This document shows, in pieces, positions 49,717 through 57,122 of a DNA stretch of 64,000 nucleotides (position 1 is its first letter; the number at the start of each line of letters is the position of its first letter). Position numbers and translations under genes: made by a program. Source of the stretch: a virus; the IMG/VR virus record IMGVR_UViG_3300030116_007024, positions 34,141 to 98,140 of that record. One strand, given 5' to 3'. The notes beneath the pieces are model-generated. The model ran no database searches, was not told the origin of the DNA, and worked only from the letters and a program-made list of their open reading frames with translations.

Positions 49717-49916
49717 TATTTTTCTTCCATGTCAATATCAAAATGCTTTGCAAATGCTTGAGCAATTCTATAAATTTCCCATAATTTCCAATCTATTGCT
49801 TCGATTGTTTTTAGGAGTTTTTGTTTTTCTATAGAAGTCAACCCTTCACTATCGTCTGTTGTTTCAATATCTTCTTCTGTTTCAGGGTCATCAATTAATC
49901 GAATTTTCTTAGCCAT
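49716..49916 (-). CDS. Small hypothetical protein
   Basis: 66 residues, acidic middle (ETEEDIETTDDSEG) and a helical C-terminus (IEAIDWKLWEIYRIAQAFAKHF). AAGGAAAT lies before the ATG. No family recognised. Its stop and the queD start share bases. Confidence 0.7.
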   Translation of the reverse strand: MAKKIRLIDDPETEEDIETTDDSEGLTSIEKQKLLKTIEAIDWKLWEIYRIAQAFAKHFDIDMEEK

Positions 49917-49927
49917 ATTTCCTTTTA

Positions 49928-50440
49928 TTATATAGGTTTATCGTTGGCAAACTGATCCCATGTAGTCAGGTTATCAGTTGTTAAAACGTCTTTCAAATCA
50001 AAGCACCAAACGCCTTCATTTGTTTGACGTGTTATAGACATGTCGTCTATTTTAATATTGAAGTTTTTATTTTCAGTATTTATGTTTGGTATCGGAATGC
50101 TCATTTGTGGAATAAAAAGTTTGTGTGTCCATAACTCTTTCATTTCCTCTTTTACTATGCTTAATTCTGATTCATAAAAATTTATTGATACTGCTAATTT
50201 TTTATCAAGACATGGTTTAGCCATGTCATACCATCCAGTACTAAAACGACTATATGAATGATTTGCACCCAAATATATATGTGCTACATTTTGGGCTGAT
50301 GCAGTATTAATAACATCTATCGGATCTTGAACACCTATAACAAATAATGTTTTAAGTCCTTTTGCTAGTGTGTTTTCTATTTCAATGCCAGTAAAAAAGT
50401 TAGGTTCTTTTTCTGGCCATTCGTGTGTTAATCTAGTCAT
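49928..50440 (-). CDS. Conserved hypothetical phage protein
   Basis: 170 residues. NFFTGIEIENTLAKGLKTLFVIGVQDPIDVINTA, then HIYLGANHSYSRF and a long C-terminal strand/helix region. I recall similar proteins in T4-like cyanophages (YTGIEVENTPA-type start), function unknown. A sigma70-type promoter lies only 5 bases upstream of its ATG, so the mRNA may be almost leaderless. Confidence 0.75.
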   Translation of the reverse strand: MTRLTHEWPEKEPNFFTGIEIENTLAKGLKTLFVIGVQDPIDVINTASAQNVAHIYLGANHSYSRFSTGWYDMAKPCLDKKLAVSINFYESELSIVKEEMKELWTHKLFIPQMSIPIPNINTENKNFNIKIDDMSITRQTNEGVWCFDLKDVLTTDNLTTWDQFANDKPI

Positions 50441-50445
50441 ATGTT

Positions 50446-50475
50446 ATTGTAACATAAATTGCTTACATAAGTCAA
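50446..50475 (-). promoter_or_regulatory. Sigma70-type promoter
   Basis: Minus strand: TTGACT at 50475-50470, 18-base spacer, TACAAT at 50451-50446. It faces the gene starting at 50440. The -10 is 5 bases from the ATG, unusually close. Confidence 0.6.
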
Positions 50476-51377
50476 GCATTTTGTTGGGATAGGACATCAT
50501 TGATACCTGTTACAAATTTTTTCGCGGCTCGTTGATATCTTGGTTTATCATGTGTTCTTAATATTGAAAAAAATGTTGGATTGTTTTTATCACCTTGTGA
50601 TAAGTGATTACGTATTTGAGTAGTTAAATCTTGTGTTGGTTTGTAGCCATTTATGAACTCGCCAATCTCAGACTGTATTGTTGGATCATATTCGTTTGGA
50701 CTTAGATAATAGTTTTTACCTTGTCTGCTATAACCTGGTAGTGTTTTATTTTGTCCTGTGGAAACTGGATCTCCTACACCAACTGTCTGTTTAGTTTTAT
50801 CAAGTCGTCTTGCTGATTTTCTTTCGTATCTATCTTTTTTAGAATAAACTAATCCTATTGATTTATCTTGTGTAAAATGCATTAATTCGTGGCCTAAATC
50901 ATACTTCATAAGTGTCACTACATTTTCAAGATCATCAAATATTTCATCTTCTGGATCATCTTCATCTGCAGATTCTAATGGTGTTTCGTACATGTATTGT
51001 GGTAGATAAGCATTTACTATAACCCATTCAGGATCATATTCCATTTTTACTGCTTTGTCTGGTAATTCTTTAGTAACAATAAAAGTTAATTGATCGAAGT
51101 CAGGCTCTGGTTCTGGATAACCTTTAGGCCAATCTGAAATGATCTCTTCGTATGTTGCTTTGCTTGATGCACCTTTGTTTATTATTTTACTATCTTTTTC
51201 AAACGGCACGCCATACTTTTTCATCATTGCTTTAGCTACCTTTTTGTGTTGAGGATAGTCAGCATGAGCATGATAATAATAATTTAGTATGTATTTTGTC
51301 ATTATCTTATCAAATTTCTCGTATACTGATTCCGGATATTTAATAAGTTTTTCTAACAATAAATCATTCAGTTGCAT
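50472..51377 (-). CDS. Hypothetical protein with HExxH metalloprotease-like motif
   Basis: 301 residues. DLGHELMHFTQDKSIGL in the middle contains HELMH, the zinc-binding core of many metallopeptidases, but a third ligand is not obvious. The N-terminus is a Tyr/His-rich helix (YILNYYYHAHADYP). The C-terminus LRTHDKPRYQRAAKKFVTGI is basic. It may be a phage protease or a structural zinc protein. Its start overlaps a small membrane protein gene by 14 bases. Confidence 0.7.
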   Translation of the reverse strand: MQLNDLLLEKLIKYPESVYEKFDKIMTKYILNYYYHAHADYPQHKKVAKAMMKKYGVPFEKDSKIINKGASSKATYEEIISDWPKGYPEPEPDFDQLTFIVTKELPDKAVKMEYDPEWVIVNAYLPQYMYETPLESADEDDPEDEIFDDLENVVTLMKYDLGHELMHFTQDKSIGLVYSKKDRYERKSARRLDKTKQTVGVGDPVSTGQNKTLPGYSRQGKNYYLSPNEYDPTIQSEIGEFINGYKPTQDLTTQIRNHLSQGDKNNPTFFSILRTHDKPRYQRAAKKFVTGINDVLSQQNA

Positions 51378-51495
51378 AGTTGTATTTATTTGGCCATCCT
51401 TGCCTATAATGTATGAATGGTATGTAACTAATTTGCGATGTTATATATAACATTGCTACCACAATAACTATATAAAGGAATATGCCTTCTTTCAT
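51364..51495 (-). CDS. 43-residue membrane microprotein
   Basis: From the ATG at 51495 to a TGA at 51364. MKEGIFLYIVIVVAMLYITS forms one membrane helix; the rest (YIPFIHYRQGWPNKYNYATE) is polar. The ATG overlaps the stop of the DpdA-like gene by 4 bases (ATGA), as for many genes in this genome, which supports its reality. It fills what would otherwise be a 114-base gap. Confidence 0.55.
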   Translation of the reverse strand: MKEGIFLYIVIVVAMLYITSQISYIPFIHYRQGWPNKYNYATE

Positions 51496-52991
51496 ACTGT
51501 TTGTTCTAATTCATCAAGTTTATCATCATGCTCTTCAAATGTGCCTGCTTCATTATCAGCACCAGCATCTTCAGTATCAAATAAATTTGTGAATGTTGTT
51601 GCAGAACTTTTACGTAATCTACCCTTACTAAATTCAGATAAAAATCCGTTTGCTTTTTCCATTACATCCATTGGAGTTTCACTACTAAATATTTCTTTAG
51701 CAAGTTCTACAAAATAAATTACGTTTCGTGGTACCCAAGTATCGAATTCGTCTTGTCCTTTTTTAACTTTAGACCATTGTGTAATTGGTGGTTGATGTAA
51801 TACACATGCCGCATCTGTTAATGCATTTGCACGTTGTACGCTCTCAATATGTTGATATACATTATGCCCCATTTGTAAGAAATAACTAAAACTATCCCAA
51901 CTTGATTTACCTTCTTTACCAAGTTTATTTAGATCTCCGGGTTTATACCAACAAACATCGCCCATTGTCATACGTTCTGCTATTGGACTATTCCAAGGTA
52001 ATGGAATTTTGCTACCACTAAGTCTTTTATCATCGACCATTTTATCCATAATATAACTTGTTCTGTCGTTTCTATGTACATGTTGTGTGTACATTTGCCC
52101 ATGAGCAGTAGCAATAAATGGACTAGCACAATCATATGTAATAGTAAAATCTTCGTTAACAGTACGTCTTATTTCACGTTGTAATGCAGTAAGAGCAACA
52201 CCAAATTCCAACTTGGATGAACCTAAAAAGTGCATTAAATCACGTTCGCCTTTTTCAAGTAATTTTTCATCACGTAAATTAATAAGTCTACGTAAAATAA
52301 GTTTAAAGTCTTGCATGTTATTACCGCCCATTGCCCAACCTTCAAATGGCAGATCTTTAACTTGTTCATACCAAATATCTGCTTCTTCAGTATCTGAGCC
52401 TTGCAAAACATTTAAAAATTTTGTTTGATTTTTTCTATGCTTCATAAAAAAAGCATTATTATATAATGTACCGTCTAAACAATCTTGGAAACTACGCAAT
52501 CCTGTTCTAGCACTTAAAGGTGGTCTAGCCGCCCAGGTAGGTATATCTAAAATCATTGAATAATCGGCTGTATGTTCTAACCAATTAAGTATTTTTGTTC
52601 TAACTGTATCTGCACTACCTTCGTAAAACTTCTCCCAATCAAATTTAATAACACCTTTAGCAATTTGGAAACCTCCGCTATCACCAAGTATTAGTGTATT
52701 ATTTCGATCACGTTTCTGTACCATGCTCTCGCTAATATCGCTTTTTGCAATATCTAGTTGGGCATGTCCTGCTGAATACAAGGCCCACTTATACTTAAAA
52801 TAACCTTTGTCAGCATTTAAAAAATTCATACCTTCAATACCGTTTTCAAATTCTACTGGTATTCTATCTTTTGGTACGTATTCTTCGTGTTGTTGTTTAG
52901 ATATAAATGCATTATAAAAACCACTTATGCTTGGTAAAAATACTGCATAATCTCTATTAGATTCTGTTAAATTTTGTATTGTCTTTGTCAT
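51492..52991 (-). CDS. dpdA: DpdA-like 7-deazaguanine DNA transglycosylase (TGT family)
   Basis: 499 residues. LILGDSGGFQIAKG (100-113) is the TGT active-site motif DSGGFQ; MILDIPTWA, FLNVLQGSD (near 192-200) and WAMGGNN match the G-x-V-Q-G-G and GGxx loops of the TIM barrel; FTITYDCASPFIATAHG (282-298) lies where TGT has its second Asp motif. No CxCxxC zinc site as in tRNA enzymes is seen, unlike TGT but as expected of DpdA. DpdA exchanges guanine in DNA for preQ0. All enzymes for preQ0 are in this window. GGAG lies upstream of the start. Confidence 0.8.
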   Translation of the reverse strand: MTKTIQNLTESNRDYAVFLPSISGFYNAFISKQQHEEYVPKDRIPVEFENGIEGMNFLNADKGYFKYKWALYSAGHAQLDIAKSDISESMVQKRDRNNTLILGDSGGFQIAKGVIKFDWEKFYEGSADTVRTKILNWLEHTADYSMILDIPTWAARPPLSARTGLRSFQDCLDGTLYNNAFFMKHRKNQTKFLNVLQGSDTEEADIWYEQVKDLPFEGWAMGGNNMQDFKLILRRLINLRDEKLLEKGERDLMHFLGSSKLEFGVALTALQREIRRTVNEDFTITYDCASPFIATAHGQMYTQHVHRNDRTSYIMDKMVDDKRLSGSKIPLPWNSPIAERMTMGDVCWYKPGDLNKLGKEGKSSWDSFSYFLQMGHNVYQHIESVQRANALTDAACVLHQPPITQWSKVKKGQDEFDTWVPRNVIYFVELAKEIFSSETPMDVMEKANGFLSEFSKGRLRKSSATTFTNLFDTEDAGADNEAGTFEEHDDKLDELEQTV

Positions 52992-53475
52992 GTTTTAATC
53001 TTTCTCCAACAATTTTATCGTAATAGCCATTGTCCCAAAATGAGTAATAATTTGTTTTGTTACGCAACCATTTTGCTTTTTGATTTAAATCGCTTAATGT
53101 TTGTATAAGAATCATTGCTAATCCAGGATTACCGTGTGTTAGCCCTGCAATATGTCCTTCGCTATCAGATGGATGTGATGGATACAAATATAAATCTTGT
53201 TCAATAGCAAAAGGTTGCCAAGTAGCACAAAACTTATCTAATTGTTCTGATGTAAAATCTTTTGCATCAGTAACACATAATACAAGTTTTCTATGTGGTG
53301 GGAAATTTTTAATGTAGCCTTCAGCAACTATAAGAGTATTTTTGCCATGTTTTACAAATTCTACTTCATTACGTTCCATACCTACTTTTGCAAATGGACA
53401 CATGGGCATACCATCCATTTCTGGATTTGGTTTACTAACGTGTTCTACTAATTGATCTAACTTTTTGTCAATCAT
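52957..53475 (-). CDS. Hypothetical protein
   Basis: 172 residues. Contains MPMCPFAKVGM, TLIVAEGYIKNFPPHRKLVLCVTD, LDKFCATWQPFA and GHIAGLTHGNPGLAMILIQTL. No family recognised. Overlaps the clamp gene upstream by 4 bases and dpdA downstream by 35 bases, so it may be co-expressed with both. Confidence 0.7.
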   Translation of the reverse strand: MIDKKLDQLVEHVSKPNPEMDGMPMCPFAKVGMERNEVEFVKHGKNTLIVAEGYIKNFPPHRKLVLCVTDAKDFTSEQLDKFCATWQPFAIEQDLYLYPSHPSDSEGHIAGLTHGNPGLAMILIQTLSDLNQKAKWLRNKTNYYSFWDNGYYDKIVGERLKHDKDNTKFNRI

Positions 53476-54218
53476 TTACTCATTGCCGGTAATATATAAT
53501 CATATGTTGCTAAACCACTATCAATTGAAATCATTAATGCACCTTGATCACTAAGTTTCATTACACAATTACCACTCATACCAAGTTTAAGAATACTAAT
53601 AACTTGGTTAAGTGGCCATGACCAATTTTGTTTAAGATCGCCTTCAACGTTTGTTGCAAAAAGACGTTTACCAAAATGTCCACTACCATCAGCAGTACCT
53701 AAAGTAAACACTAAATTACCTTTATCAGTGCTTGCACTAAATGTCGGTTCTACTGTTCCGTAAATAGTTGCAACCTGTGCAAGTTCACTTACTTTGGGTT
53801 TTGTTGGTGTTACAGTGACATCCCAATTAGCACCTTTAAATTTAACTGTTCTAAGTTGTTGGTTTACAATTTCTTTACTCATAAACCTATACTGATCTGT
53901 GTTACCATATTGATCTTCAAATGTTAAACTTTCTGGTACTTCCTCGCCATTCATATTGCGAGTTTTTACTTGTATATCTGTTTCAGCTTCTTGATAGTTA
54001 TTTAGGCCTAACACACCATTTAAAAATGTTAAGTTACCTAATCCAAATTCGCCATTGAACTCGCCAATATTACTGTGAGTTGTTGCATTTAAAATCACAG
54101 TTCTGTCAGGATCCATTGCTTCTATTGTAGTTGCAGTATCGTCTGAAGTGACCTTTGCAGATTCAATAAAACCAAGTCCTGCCGTATGTTTTACAATATC
54201 CAGAATTATATCTTTCAT
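53472..54218 (-). CDS. 45: Sliding clamp DNA polymerase processivity factor (gp45-like)
   Basis: 248 residues, near the T4 gp45 length (228). Two beta-alpha repeats are visible: FIESAKVTSDDTATTIEAMDPDRTVIL, then VSELAQVATIYGTVEPTF and the C-terminal ISILKLGMSGNCVMKLSDQGALMISIDSGLATYDYILP. It forms the trimeric ring that tethers the polymerase and, in T4, activates late transcription. A strong sigma70-type promoter (54248-54277) precedes it; AAAGGC serves as ribosome-binding site. Overlaps the next gene by 4 bases. Confidence 0.85.
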   Translation of the reverse strand: MKDIILDIVKHTAGLGFIESAKVTSDDTATTIEAMDPDRTVILNATTHSNIGEFNGEFGLGNLTFLNGVLGLNNYQEAETDIQVKTRNMNGEEVPESLTFEDQYGNTDQYRFMSKEIVNQQLRTVKFKGANWDVTVTPTKPKVSELAQVATIYGTVEPTFSASTDKGNLVFTLGTADGSGHFGKRLFATNVEGDLKQNWSWPLNQVISILKLGMSGNCVMKLSDQGALMISIDSGLATYDYILPAMSK

Positions 54219-54247
54219 ATTTGCCTTTATTAGAATGTTGTTAAAAT

Positions 54248-54277
54248 ATTATAACATAGAATAATGTTAAATGTCAA
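54248..54277 (-). promoter_or_regulatory. Strong sigma70-type promoter of the clamp gene
   Basis: Minus strand: consensus TTGACA at 54277-54272, 18-base spacer, consensus TATAAT at 54253-54248. The leader to the ATG at 54218 is about 24 bases with AAAGGC. The -35 lies in the 3' end of the phosphoesterase gene. Confidence 0.75.
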
Positions 54278-55058
54278 GTGTTTTAATTGAATAATCTATC
54301 CTATTAAAATCGTAAGGGCGACCCCGTGGGTTACTTATAAACTTTATACCATACCTGCTTGCCTCAGCATGATCATGTGAATGTCCATTAATCCAATATT
54401 TTATTTTGTCTGCATATTTTTCTGCTATTGGCATAAACATAGCATTACCATATAAACCATTTCTTATTTTTGGTCCTGGATAATGACTAGTACACATATC
54501 AGGATGACATGCAACATGAGTAACAACAACTATTTTGTCAACTTTATCATAAATGTTTTTAATTTGTTGTTCTAAGTTTTCTGCATCTAATTTAGCAAGA
54601 TACGGAAAAAAGTGACGAAGTATTTCTGTATCCATCTTGAAACCTTCTCGTTCTTTCCAGTCCAATAGGCATGTTTCAGGATCTACTCCATCAAATGTAT
54701 AATCCCACCAACCATTGGCACCAACAATGCCGACGTTACCTATTATATTTTCTTGTACAGGAATATAATGTACGTTATCTAACGGGTCTATACATTCAAT
54801 TATATCTTCTTTTATTTCCTCAACATTAAGTCTATTAGGTTGAAATTCATGATTGCCATCAATAAAATAAACATGTTTGTAATTGTTACCAAGATGGATT
54901 AAACTTTCATATAGGTCAGTTTTTTGTGGATGTTCAATATAATCAGAAGTATCTCCAGCAATTAATAAGTAATCACTTTTACGTGTTTTCAGCCAAGTCC
55001 ATGTCTGTTCTGGTTGCCACGTATCTAAATGTAGGTCAGAAACAAAATCTATCTTCAT
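54267..55058 (-). CDS. Calcineurin-like metallophosphoesterase
   Basis: 263 residues. The five metal motifs are in order: DFVSDLHLD, LIAGDTSDY, FIDGNHEF, VVTHVACHP and NGHSHDHAE. This is the classic two-metal phosphoesterase layout. Targets may be phosphoproteins, nucleotides or nucleic acids; phage members can act on cyclic or capped substrates. It ends inside the promoter region of the clamp gene. Confidence 0.85.
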   Translation of the reverse strand: MKIDFVSDLHLDTWQPEQTWTWLKTRKSDYLLIAGDTSDYIEHPQKTDLYESLIHLGNNYKHVYFIDGNHEFQPNRLNVEEIKEDIIECIDPLDNVHYIPVQENIIGNVGIVGANGWWDYTFDGVDPETCLLDWKEREGFKMDTEILRHFFPYLAKLDAENLEQQIKNIYDKVDKIVVVTHVACHPDMCTSHYPGPKIRNGLYGNAMFMPIAEKYADKIKYWINGHSHDHAEASRYGIKFISNPRGRPYDFNRIDYSIKTLDI

Positions 55059-55110
55059 GTTATTTTAGTTTTCTTTGGTATATTAAAATAAGCGAGTGCG
55101 TTATTTTAGT

Positions 55111-55365
55111 TTAGTGAACATATGATCCTACCATTAACAAAGCAATTACCCAGCCTGCTATACCGTATTGCATGTCTTTCCATGAAAATTGATGGGGAGG
55201 GTTTTTAGAATCCCAAAATTCTTTTGCAACGGTAATAATTAAACCAGATATAAGCATTGGTTTCCACCATATTGCCAATGTAGTAACACTATATGCCCAA
55301 AAGAAATGTAATTGTTCTTCTTGATATTTGTATAGCCAATTATCTAACTTATCTAAAAATTTCAA
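55111..55365 (-). CDS. Small membrane protein
   Basis: 84 residues with two to three hydrophobic segments (FFWAYSVTTLAIWW, MLISGLIITVAKEF, YGIAGWVIALLMVGSY) and a polar SKNPPHQFSWKD linker. No family recognised; a holin-like or envelope function is possible. Overlaps the HIT gene by 4 bases. Confidence 0.65.
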   Translation of the reverse strand: MKFLDKLDNWLYKYQEEQLHFFWAYSVTTLAIWWKPMLISGLIITVAKEFWDSKNPPHQFSWKDMQYGIAGWVIALLMVGSYVH

Positions 55366-55733
55366 TAGTATCCTTTTCCAGGGATAACATGCCTAACGCC
55401 TCCTCTGGGATTTTCCATGTCTCCCTTGTATCTTGGTATTAAATGCATGTGCATATGAAAAATTGTTTGTCCTGCATCTGCACCAATATTTATACCAATA
55501 TTCCATCCGTCGCATTTTATTCTACTTTTATACTCATTTGCTAACATATGCATAAATTCTAAGTCGTTTTTTTCTAAATCAAACCAACTTTCTATATGTC
55601 TATCTGGTATAATTAATGCATGGCCGGGAGAAACTGGATAATTGTCTTCTATTAAAAAACAAGTTTGAAATTGTCTATCCCAGCCTCGTATAATTCTATC
55701 TTTAGGTAAATTACAAAATAAACAATCGTTCAT
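55362..55733 (-). CDS. HIT-family nucleotide hydrolase/transferase
   Basis: 123 residues. CLFCNLPKDRII at the N-terminus (HIT zinc-type start), NYPVSPGHALIIPDRHIESW, and the histidine triad FHMHMHLIPRY (HxHxH) near residue 95-105. The family hydrolyses dinucleotide polyphosphates or aminoacyl-AMPs. Size and motifs are complete. Overlaps its neighbours by 4 bases each side. Confidence 0.9.
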   Translation of the reverse strand: MNDCLFCNLPKDRIIRGWDRQFQTCFLIEDNYPVSPGHALIIPDRHIESWFDLEKNDLEFMHMLANEYKSRIKCDGWNIGINIGADAGQTIFHMHMHLIPRYKGDMENPRGGVRHVIPGKGYY

Positions 55734-56533
55734 GTGTGATTCTCTACAAATAGTTTAAAAATTTCATATTCACTTTGCATTCTAGAATTAAATTCTATGT
55801 TTAAAGTGTCACATATTTCTTCGAGATTTATATTCATCATTTCTAAACTTATACAATTATTATAATTTACAAAATTATTATTATGTTGATTTAGTAGTAT
55901 TCCTTCTCGTACTTCTTCTCTATATTCATTATATCTATCGAGAGCAAGTATCTCTTTCCATGATCCGTGATATAGTCCTTGTAACTGCCAAAAATATACT
56001 ACTCCTTGTTCTTTAAGTAATTCTTCTGCTCTGCTAAGATGTTTGGTATACATTTCATTTTGGTATTCCTTATCTTCGAAATGATGATCATAACAATGAG
56101 AGTAAATGCTTGCTCGCATATGTTTTTCATCAAATTTTCTTTTAAAATAAACATTTAACCAAAGATCGGTTATTAAATCAACATCTTCGATATATGTGTA
56201 TACTTTGGTTACACCATCACAATTCCATGGAATTTTATGCTCCCATATACCATAACTATTACCTAGTACACCTGTATTATATTTTGTAAAATTTTTAACA
56301 TGAGTAGTTAACTCGTTTATATTGCGGTTTGCATCCTCTTGTATAACAATAAATTTGTGTAGAAATATACCATCTTCTTCATTCTCTACATTTGGCCAAT
56401 GATTATCCCAAGGATCGTCATTAGTAACATCATATAAACAAAAATTAGAATCAACTGTTTTACTTTGTTGAAGTATCCATCCTAACATACTTGCTAAAAA
56501 TTCACAGTTATAGATATAAATTAAGTTCTTCAT
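55730..56533 (-). CDS. Hypothetical protein, sulfotransferase-like architecture
   Basis: 267 residues. The N-terminal strand MKNLIYIYNCEFLASMLGWILQQSK and the C-terminal LEEICDTLNIEFNSRMQSEYEIFKLFVENH resemble the ends of sulfotransferase-like proteins, but no P-loop is clear. The middle is Trp/Asp-rich (DDPWDNHWPNVEN). No confident function. Overlaps the SGNH-like gene by 26 bases. Confidence 0.6.
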   Translation of the reverse strand: MKNLIYIYNCEFLASMLGWILQQSKTVDSNFCLYDVTNDDPWDNHWPNVENEEDGIFLHKFIVIQEDANRNINELTTHVKNFTKYNTGVLGNSYGIWEHKIPWNCDGVTKVYTYIEDVDLITDLWLNVYFKRKFDEKHMRASIYSHCYDHHFEDKEYQNEMYTKHLSRAEELLKEQGVVYFWQLQGLYHGSWKEILALDRYNEYREEVREGILLNQHNNNFVNYNNCISLEMMNINLEEICDTLNIEFNSRMQSEYEIFKLFVENHT

Positions 56534-57122
56534 TTACTAAGTCTTGTCCTTTTTCATTTAAATGATTAGGTGATGTACTACTATGAACTGGATAATCTAA
56601 TTGTGCTGGATGAAAATTAATAACATTTGGATATTCCGATACTTCAGATGGAAAATTGTGTCCTGCATGTATAAAAAATTTATATTTTACACTTGGAAAA
56701 AAGGCAATATGTAAATCTAGCAAACGTGCCGCATCCATTACTAACAAGTAAGAAAAAAACTTTTGAAAATACGGTGAAAAATATTTCTTACGATAATCTT
56801 GCTCATCTTTTGATTTTGGTACAATAGATGGATGCCCGTCTTTCCAAAATGCATTAAATCTATTAGTGTTTGTCCAAAAGACTAAAATATAGTTACAGTT
56901 ATATTCAAGTGCTTTTTTAATTTGCATGTAAATGTCATAATTACTGGAACCGCCACGTGAAAAATTATCAAGTGATGCTTGTCCAGTAAATCTATTACAC
57001 CACAAATCATCATTTGTCATTGTTGATTCATCATATGTTCCATAATTGTATGAATCAAAATCTGTTGCATACGAGCAACCACAAAGTCCTAAATGACAGC
57101 CTTCATCTATTTTTGTATACAT
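56508..57122 (-). CDS. SGNH hydrolase-like protein
   Basis: 204 residues. LGLCGCSYATDF replaces the GDSxxxG block with GCSYATD, NFSRGGSSNYDIYMQI is the Gly/Asn block, FWTNTNRF the third block and PNHLNEKGQDLVNEE the terminal D/N-x-H block (here NHLNEKG). Similar block order to the first gene of the plus-strand operon (485-1303). The nucleophile would be the Ser of GCSYA. Ends one base into the DNA polymerase gene's stop region. Confidence 0.65.
   Translation of the reverse strand: MYTKIDEGCHLGLCGCSYATDFDSYNYGTYDESTMTNDDLWCNRFTGQASLDNFSRGGSSNYDIYMQIKKALEYNCNYILVFWTNTNRFNAFWKDGHPSIVPKSKDEQDYRKKYFSPYFQKFFSYLLVMDAARLLDLHIAFFPSVKYKFFIHAGHNFPSEVSEYPNVINFHPAQLDYPVHSSTSPNHLNEKGQDLVNEELNLYL

Noticed and set aside
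51383-51390. AATAAATA on the minus strand upstream of the gene at 51377.
   Set aside because: Only 5 bases from the start codon, too close for a T4-type late promoter, and it lies inside the 43-residue microprotein frame.
55059-55111. A 12-base motif (GTTATTTTAGTT) repeated at 55059-55070 and 55100-55111.
   Set aside because: Short, AT-rich and with no further structure; may be a remnant of local duplication but no function is supported.
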